Positions 59,005 to 64,000 of a DNA stretch of 64,000 nucleotides are shown piece after piece. The first letter of the stretch is position 1; each line of letters starts with the position of its first letter. The translations under genes were made by a program, and so were the position numbers. Source of the stretch: Ascoidea tarda (nom. inval.) (taxonomy: Eukaryota; Ascomycota; Saccharomycetes; Ascoideales; Ascoideaceae); NCBI GenBank assembly GCA_030560485.1, contig JAKTTS010000022.1:1-64000 (forward strand), given 5' to 3'. The notes beneath the pieces were generated by a model. The model ran no database searches. It was not told the origin of the DNA and saw nothing but the letters and a program-made list of their open reading frames with translations.

Positions 59005-61974
59005 ATGAGTTCAGACTCTACTTTCTCAGAAAGTGATTGCATTGATATCACTGGCGAATTTCTTCAAGCGGCTAAGAGTACGAATGTTCTTTTTTATTTC
59101 AATTTAATTTGTTGACCAACTTGATATATGTTTTTCAATTAAACTAACTTTTTTTTTTTTTCTTTTGGTTTTTTATTGCTTGTTAAAGACATCCCCAATG
59201 GCCAGGTTGTTAAAAGTGATTTATTTTCATTGCTTGAAGGAACGAGAGGATTGGAAATTTTGAATTTAAAACTTGATACAACATTAATCAAGTTATCTAA
59301 AGAGGAAGAAAATTTTAATACTGAGTTACCTTTAAATTTAGATTATACTTTATCGATTTGTGACAAGTTGTTAAGACACGTATTTCTTTGGCTAAATAAT
59401 AGCACATTAACTTCGACGGTTTTATCCTGTCGTTATATGGAAAATTTATTGATTAATTATTCTAAAAATGTTTTATTTGGTATAAACGTTTGTAATTTTT
59501 TTGATCCTGCGGATGATGAGATTAACATTATTATTGAAAAACAGCAAAACATTTCCCAAATTGTGAGAAAATTGAAAGATTATAATTTTCAGTTGAAAAA
59601 TGGGGGAAATGGTGAAAATAGTGAAAGCAAATCAATTAAAGAAATGAATGAGAATCAAAATTTGGTTTTGGCGCATAAAATTTTAAGATCATTTTTTCTA
59701 GGGATTTGTCATTTTATTTTATTTTCTCTAACATTATCTCATACCGGGTTGTTATTGGAAGAAGAAGATATTAATACGCAATCAATGGATTTAACATTTT
59801 TAGATTATGTTGATTTAAAATTGATTTTGAAGGAAATTTCAAGTTCAATTGACTGGTTAGATAACGAATTTAATTATGAAATGTCATTAGAAGTTGATAA
59901 GATTGAAAATGTTGAATTAAAAGTGAAATTATTAAAAAATTTTTTGGTAATATGTAATGATTTATTGAAACTTAAGCCATTATCATTAGCTAGCTTTCCT
60001 GTTAAATTTGATGATTTCAATGAGAATATTGGTAATGATAATGATAATGATAATGATGGCAATCAAAAAAAGATAGAGGATAATAAAGAATATCAATTTA
60101 TTGATGAATTGATTAAAAATTGTCAAATATTGATTGATAATATTGAGTTATTAAATGAATTACCAACATTTAAGGGATGTTATTCCACAGGTATTCAAAA
60201 GAGAATCAGTAATAAGAACCCATTTATAAGTATAATCGATCCATTGGTTGAGGAGCATTATTTAATAAATAAATTTGTGAATAACTTTAAGGATAGTTTT
60301 TTGAAAATGATTGGTATTGGTAGTTATTTGGAGATGAATAAAATGATGGTGAACTTTTCAAGAAAACATATATTATCGTATAATGAATACGGTAGTAAGA
60401 AAGAGGAAATTAATAATTCAATTTTAATACGATCATTTTTACAGTATATATTAATTCGGGCAGATAAGAGTGTGTTAGGAAATCGCGATTTAGAGTTGTG
60501 TGAGATGTATTTGAATGATTTGAAGTATTTTACGTGTTACTGTAATCCAATTTTTGAGATTTACGATTTCGGTTTGAAAAGTAAGAAAAGTGGGAAGAGT
60601 AAGAAGAGTAAGAAGGATAATCAAGATAAGAAAGATAAGAAAAAAGAGATTGAAGACGGTAAAGAGTTTAGTAAAGAGGACAAGTTGGTTTATAAGTTAA
60701 TTGAATTGGATTTGAATGGAGATAGAGCGATTCGAAAGGATAAACAAGAAATGGTAGAAAAGACTATTGAGGAATTTTTAGGGATACTCGAGGGAGGATA
60801 TTTAGAACTTGAAATGAGGTTTTCTAGTAATATTTGCAGACAAAGACAGAAATTGAATTCATTGGTATGCACGTTTGATTCGATTCAACAATTGGCAGAA
60901 CAAGTGGATGATAAGTTGGTTAAGATAATGTATGAGGATGATAATAAATTAAATAAAATTAACAGTAATGGGGGTAAGGATATATTAATCTTTACAACAT
61001 ATGTTTATTTTAAGAAAATTGAGATTATGATAAATTTTCTATTTGAAGGGTTTAAATTGGAAGTTTACAAGAAATGGGAATATGATATAGTGTATTATAA
61101 TCTAAAGAAGTTGATTGAGAGTAATTTGATTGTTTTAGAGTATATTTTAAATTACAATAAATTTAAAAGAGAGAAAATTAAGAGAATAATTGAGGAAAAC
61201 TTGAAAGATAAAAACGGGGGAATTAATTTGAAAAAGATCAGTTTAGTTAATTCGATTAATAAATTGGATATTGATGAGAGTCATTATAGTAACAAGAAGA
61301 AAAATAAAAAGAATATAAATAATTTAAAAAGAAAAAAAAACATTATATTGGATGAGAAGTTGAATAAACTAAATAAAATCGAAAATTTTTTAGGAAATTT
61401 AGTTAAAGATTACGAGATTAAATTGATATTAACGGAAATAGAGTTGAAAACGGTTAAGATATATGAGAAGAATGGACTTATTGGGTTGCCCAAGTTCAAT
61501 CAAATTGAGGAAATGCTTCAAAAGCAGAATAAAGAATACGATTTTGCGAGATCTATATATTCGTTGAGGATGAAGCCGTTTTATACAGTGCAATTGCCAG
61601 AGTTTCAAAGCTACGACAAATATGAAAAATACAAAAGGGACACAGAAAAGGCCTATGAGCAAGGGACATTTATCGAAGAGATCAAGGTTTTGAACCAGGA
61701 GGGCAAGATTCGAATAATGGAGATGGTGAGGGAGATTGAAAGAGATCAAGAAGCCTTGGGAACAAGATTAATTGTGAAGGAAAGCATCCAGTGGTACAGT
61801 GAGATGATGAGAAGCTCCATCGGGATGTACTCAAGTGTGTTGAAGTTGAGCAAAATGGAGAAAGAGGTAAAAGCAGCAGGCGAAGTAAAAGCAGTAAAGG
61901 CACCTAGGGCCGAGGTTGTGAGGACGCCGTACCACCGGTTTTTTCCGGTGATGATGCTTGAAACACTGAAGTAA
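59005..61974 (+). CDS. MAK10: Mak10/Naa35-like NatC auxiliary subunit, two exons
   Basis: Predicted 952-aa non-catalytic subunit of the NatC N-terminal acetyltransferase, which anchors the catalytic Mak3 subunit at ribosomes. Exon 1 (59005-59077) encodes MSSDSTFSESDCIDITGEF and LQAAK; exon 2 (59189-61974) continues IPNGQVVKSDLFSLLEG and LEILNLKLDTT. Joined, this matches the Naa35 start (DIT-x-x-F-x-x-A ... LF-x-L-x-E ... LE-x-x-x-x-K-x-D). LSCRYMENLLINYSKNVLFG is another family block. The rest is helical, with Lys/Asn/Asp-rich inserts (KSKKSGKSKKSKKD near residue 500), longer than S. cerevisiae Mak10 (733 aa). Without exon 1 the second-exon frame has no good ATG start. The C-terminal part has more G and C than the middle, as the GC-rich PAL1 promoter approaches. 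Confidence 0.88.
59078..59188 (+). other. MAK10: MAK10 intron (111 nt)
   Basis: The donor is CTAAGA|GTACGAATG, a departure from GTAAGT/GTATGT. The branch site AACTAAC lies at 59142-59148, followed by a T-rich tract, and the acceptor is TTGTTAAAG ending at 59188. One base (A) from exon 1 joins AC to give an Asn codon and keeps the frame. Confidence 0.78.
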
Positions 61975-62301
61975 GGCCGGAATTGGCGTAGCATTTCCGG
62001 AACCACAAAACGCCCCCGGCGTGCCCAGAACCGTCAAAACCGTCAGAAGCAGAACGGGCACAAGCACTGCCGCGTCTTCTAATAATAGGCCACCCAGGCC
62101 CGCAAGCGTGGTGGAGCCACTGGGCCGGGTCTACGTGAAACACGCTCGCCCAAGAAACCGCGTGCCTGCGCCCACAGCGGCAGCAGCTGTCATGCGTGCC
62201 GAGGCCGTTGTCTGCGCCCTCCTGTCCCGGAGAGCGTAAACCGCCCCGTGGGCGCGGCGGCCTGGGTCTTTGGGAGCTTGCTCCTAATCAAGGACAGTGT
62301 C
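61975..62301. other. GC-rich island upstream of PAL1
   Basis: About 320 bases that are strikingly GC-rich against the AT-rich background, containing words such as GGCCACCCAGGCCCGC and GGGCGCGGCGGCC. It starts right after the MAK10 stop and ends at the PAL1 TATA box. Open frames here are side-effects of composition. I searched for a tRNA or other structured RNA and found no A/B-box pair. Confidence 0.6.
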
Positions 62302-62309
62302 TATAAATA
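62302..62309 (+). promoter_or_regulatory. TATA box TATAAATA for PAL1
   Basis: A consensus TATAAATA about 184 bases upstream of the PAL1 ATG, at the edge of the GC-rich island and followed by a CT-rich leader. Both position and sequence suit a yeast core promoter. Confidence 0.55.
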
Positions 62310-62492
62310 ACATGTCGTCCTTTTGCTATTCTTATCCATTGTTTATTTTGTTTACCACCTTCAGTATCTGCTTTTATCTTACAAAGCTAGTCTCCAATTT
62401 CAATCCCCCAGAACCCCCTAAACCTCCAATCCTCTCCCATATCTGGTTCCATCTTCTGTGTTTCTTCGTCTTCTGGTGCTACCTTCTCCATT

Positions 62493-64000
62493 ATGCCTCC
62501 TCCACCACGACCCATCTCCAAGAACCCCTTTGCTGATGCTCTCTATAACAATGCTTCTCCTACCTCCTCAAATCGCCATCGATCCTACTCCCATAGCTCT
62601 ATTGAAAGCTTCTCGCCTGACGACAATATATTCGACCGTCACAGAAATTCTGCCACCAATCGCTCCAGTAACTTGATCGACATTGGCTCCTCCAGCAACA
62701 TCCTGCAAAGAGAACGAGACAGGCAAAGAGAGCGCGAAAGAGAAAGAGAAAGAGAAGAAAGAGAATATAGAGAGTTTCAGGAATTCAAAAAACATAAAGA
62801 AAGACAAAGACAACGACAGAGAGAAAGAGAAAGAGAAATAGAGAGGCAAAAACAGAGAAATATTACCATAAACAACATCAAAAACAACAATTTCAACAAT
62901 GCTAATAACCACGACTCCAATACCTCAGACGTCGATAACGATTTGCCTCCTTCTTATGACGAAATTGCTGGCAGTACCTATAGAAAAAACTCTTATCCTT
63001 CTGAAAAGAACGACTACTCCTCCTCTCAAACAAACTATAAAAACTACAACTCAAGGTCAAGATCAAGTTCATCTTCAAGTTCAACAAACCATTCCAGAAA
63101 CCACTCTAGAAACACCTCCAGAAACCCAACAAAGACCCTCCCATTACCTACTATACCTTCCAGGCAGCATAGATCAAATAGCGATTCAAACATACCTGAT
63201 CCTATCAAGGAAAGGTCAAAATATAAAGACATGGAAAATTTGAAACTACAGAAAAAATTACTAACCTCAAGAAATAATTATTTTTTTGATGAAGGTATTG
63301 ATGGAGATATTAAATCAAAACCAGATAAAAAGAAATCCTCTTCCTCTTCCTCAAGAAATCCCTATAAAGATTACAAAGACCAAAAATCTCGTAATAATTT
63401 CTCTGATGACAACAATAGCGACTATAAATCAAATAAATACTACAATAGCGATGATGCCGACGACCACACCAATTTTCCATCTTCTTCAAAATACTCAAGA
63501 AGAAACCTAGATTATAATAGCGATTCTTCTCAACTCGATCAAGATAAATATCGCCGCCGTCGTCATCACAATCGCGATCTATCTCAAAATCAGACTCATC
63601 GACAACGTCTTTCATCCACTGATGATGCCTCAGTACCAAGATCAATTCCGAAATCTCGTACAAACCATTCCTCATCTTCCAGACACTTATTATATCCCCC
63701 AGATGATAAACGTAGACCTTCAAATCAAAACTCAACCTCAAAATCAAAATCAAAATCAAAATCAAAATCTTCAAGATCTAAAAAAAATCCAAAAAATAAA
63801 AACGCAGGCGTTGATACTATAGATCGTTTAGATGTTTCGGGTTTATTCGGTGCAAAATTTCATCATGATGGTCCCTTTGATGCCTGTACTCCTCACCGAA
63901 ACAAAAATACTAAAGTAGCTCCAGTCGCTGCTTTCCCAATTGATGGCCCAAACTCAACTATCAAAGGTTTAGGTCCAAATAACACAAAAGATCAAGCAAT
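62493..64000 (+). CDS. PAL1: Pal1-like endocytosis and cell-shape protein, cut by the window edge
   Basis: At least 502 codons, open to the right edge, so the C terminus is missing. The N terminus has an EH-domain-binding NPF (MPPPPRPISKNPFADALY), as in fungal Pal1/Pal2, which are early endocytic-patch proteins linked to Ede1 and cell polarity. An Arg/Glu repeat of about 25 residues (RERERE) lies at about 70-120 and LPPSYDEIAGS near 150. Many Ser/Arg/Asn-rich stretches and a KSKSKSKSKS run near 420 follow. The diagnostic Pal1 domain begins near residue 440: TIDRLDVSGLFGAKFHHDGP and DACTPHRNKN, continuing VAAFPIDGPNSTIKG. The chain is disordered apart from this block. No intron is evident in the visible part. 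Confidence 0.92.
   Translation, partial: MPPPPRPISKNPFADALYNNASPTSSNRHRSYSHSSIESFSPDDNIFDRHRNSATNRSSNLIDIGSSSNILQRERDRQREREREREREEREYREFQEFKKHKERQRQRQREREREIERQKQRNITINNIKNNNFNNANNHDSNTSDVDNDLPPSYDEIAGSTYRKNSYPSEKNDYSSSQTNYKNYNSRSRSSSSSSSTNHSRNHSRNTSRNPTKTLPLPTIPSRQHRSNSDSNIPDPIKERSKYKDMENLKLQKKLLTSRNNYFFDEGIDGDIKSKPDKKKSSSSSSRNPYKDYKDQKSRNNFSDDNNSDYKSNKYYNSDDADDHTNFPSSSKYSRRNLDYNSDSSQLDQDKYRRRRHHNRDLSQNQTHRQRLSSTDDASVPRSIPKSRTNHSSSSRHLLYPPDDKRRPSNQNSTSKSKSKSKSKSSRSKKNPKNKNAGVDTIDRLDVSGLFGAKFHHDGPFDACTPHRNKNTKVAPVAAFPIDGPNSTIKGLGPNNTKDQA

Overview
The window is nuclear DNA of an AT-rich budding yeast (Saccharomycotina). The evidence is dense, mostly intron-poor genes with yeast-type proteins (Ufe1, Vps5, Nup133, Rad26, Ase1, Sgt1, Nob1, Fal1, Vps21, Afg1, Syf1, Dbp5, Atp5, Rml2, Mak10, Pal1) and the few introns using GTAAGT/GTATGT donors with TACTAAC-like branch sites. 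A single HBS1/SKI7 gene points to a lineage without the Saccharomyces whole-genome duplication. I cannot name the species or decide how CUG is decoded.

Layout. 1-13.5 kb: UFE1(+), the alternatively spliced HBS1/SKI7(-), a NECAP-like endocytic gene(+), an orphan one-TM protein(-), VPS5(-) and NUP133(-). 13.5-15.7 kb: a long non-coding stretch with a hairpin and a GC-rich island. 15.7-34.9 kb: a Whi5-like candidate(+), an MCH-type transporter(+) with a TGA at a conserved Trp codon, RAD26(-), ASE1(+), SGT1(-), NOB1(+), a coiled-coil protein with a SUMO-like end(+), and FAL1(-) with an 11-nt microexon. 34.9-44.7 kb: almost empty of genes; its only gene is an intron-containing GATA factor(-), flanked by about 3.6 and 4.6 kb of non-coding DNA. 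44.7-64 kb: VPS21(+), a divergent Rho GTPase(-), AFG1(+), SYF1(-), an M28 aminopeptidase(-), DBP5(+), ATP5(-), RML2(+), MAK10/NAA35(+) with an intron, and PAL1(+) running off the right edge.

Function. The genes are ordinary housekeeping genes, not a cluster. Several share divergent promoters: HBS1/NECAP, RAD26/ASE1, SGT1/NOB1, Rho/AFG1, aminopeptidase/DBP5 and ATP5/RML2. The last pair joins two mitochondrial genes.

Most notable: (1) HBS1/SKI7 has two in-phase 3' splice sites, each with its own branch site, predicting a 988-aa and a 666-aa protein from one gene; (2) FAL1 needs an 11-nt microexon to restore its conserved N terminus; (3) the MCH transporter has a TGA exactly at the Trp of its DGGYGW motif; (4) a coiled-coil protein ends in a SUMO-like fold; (5) a perfect 33-bp inverted repeat lies in the HBS1/NECAP promoter. 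I saw no tRNA, rRNA, CRISPR, transposon or virus-like element.
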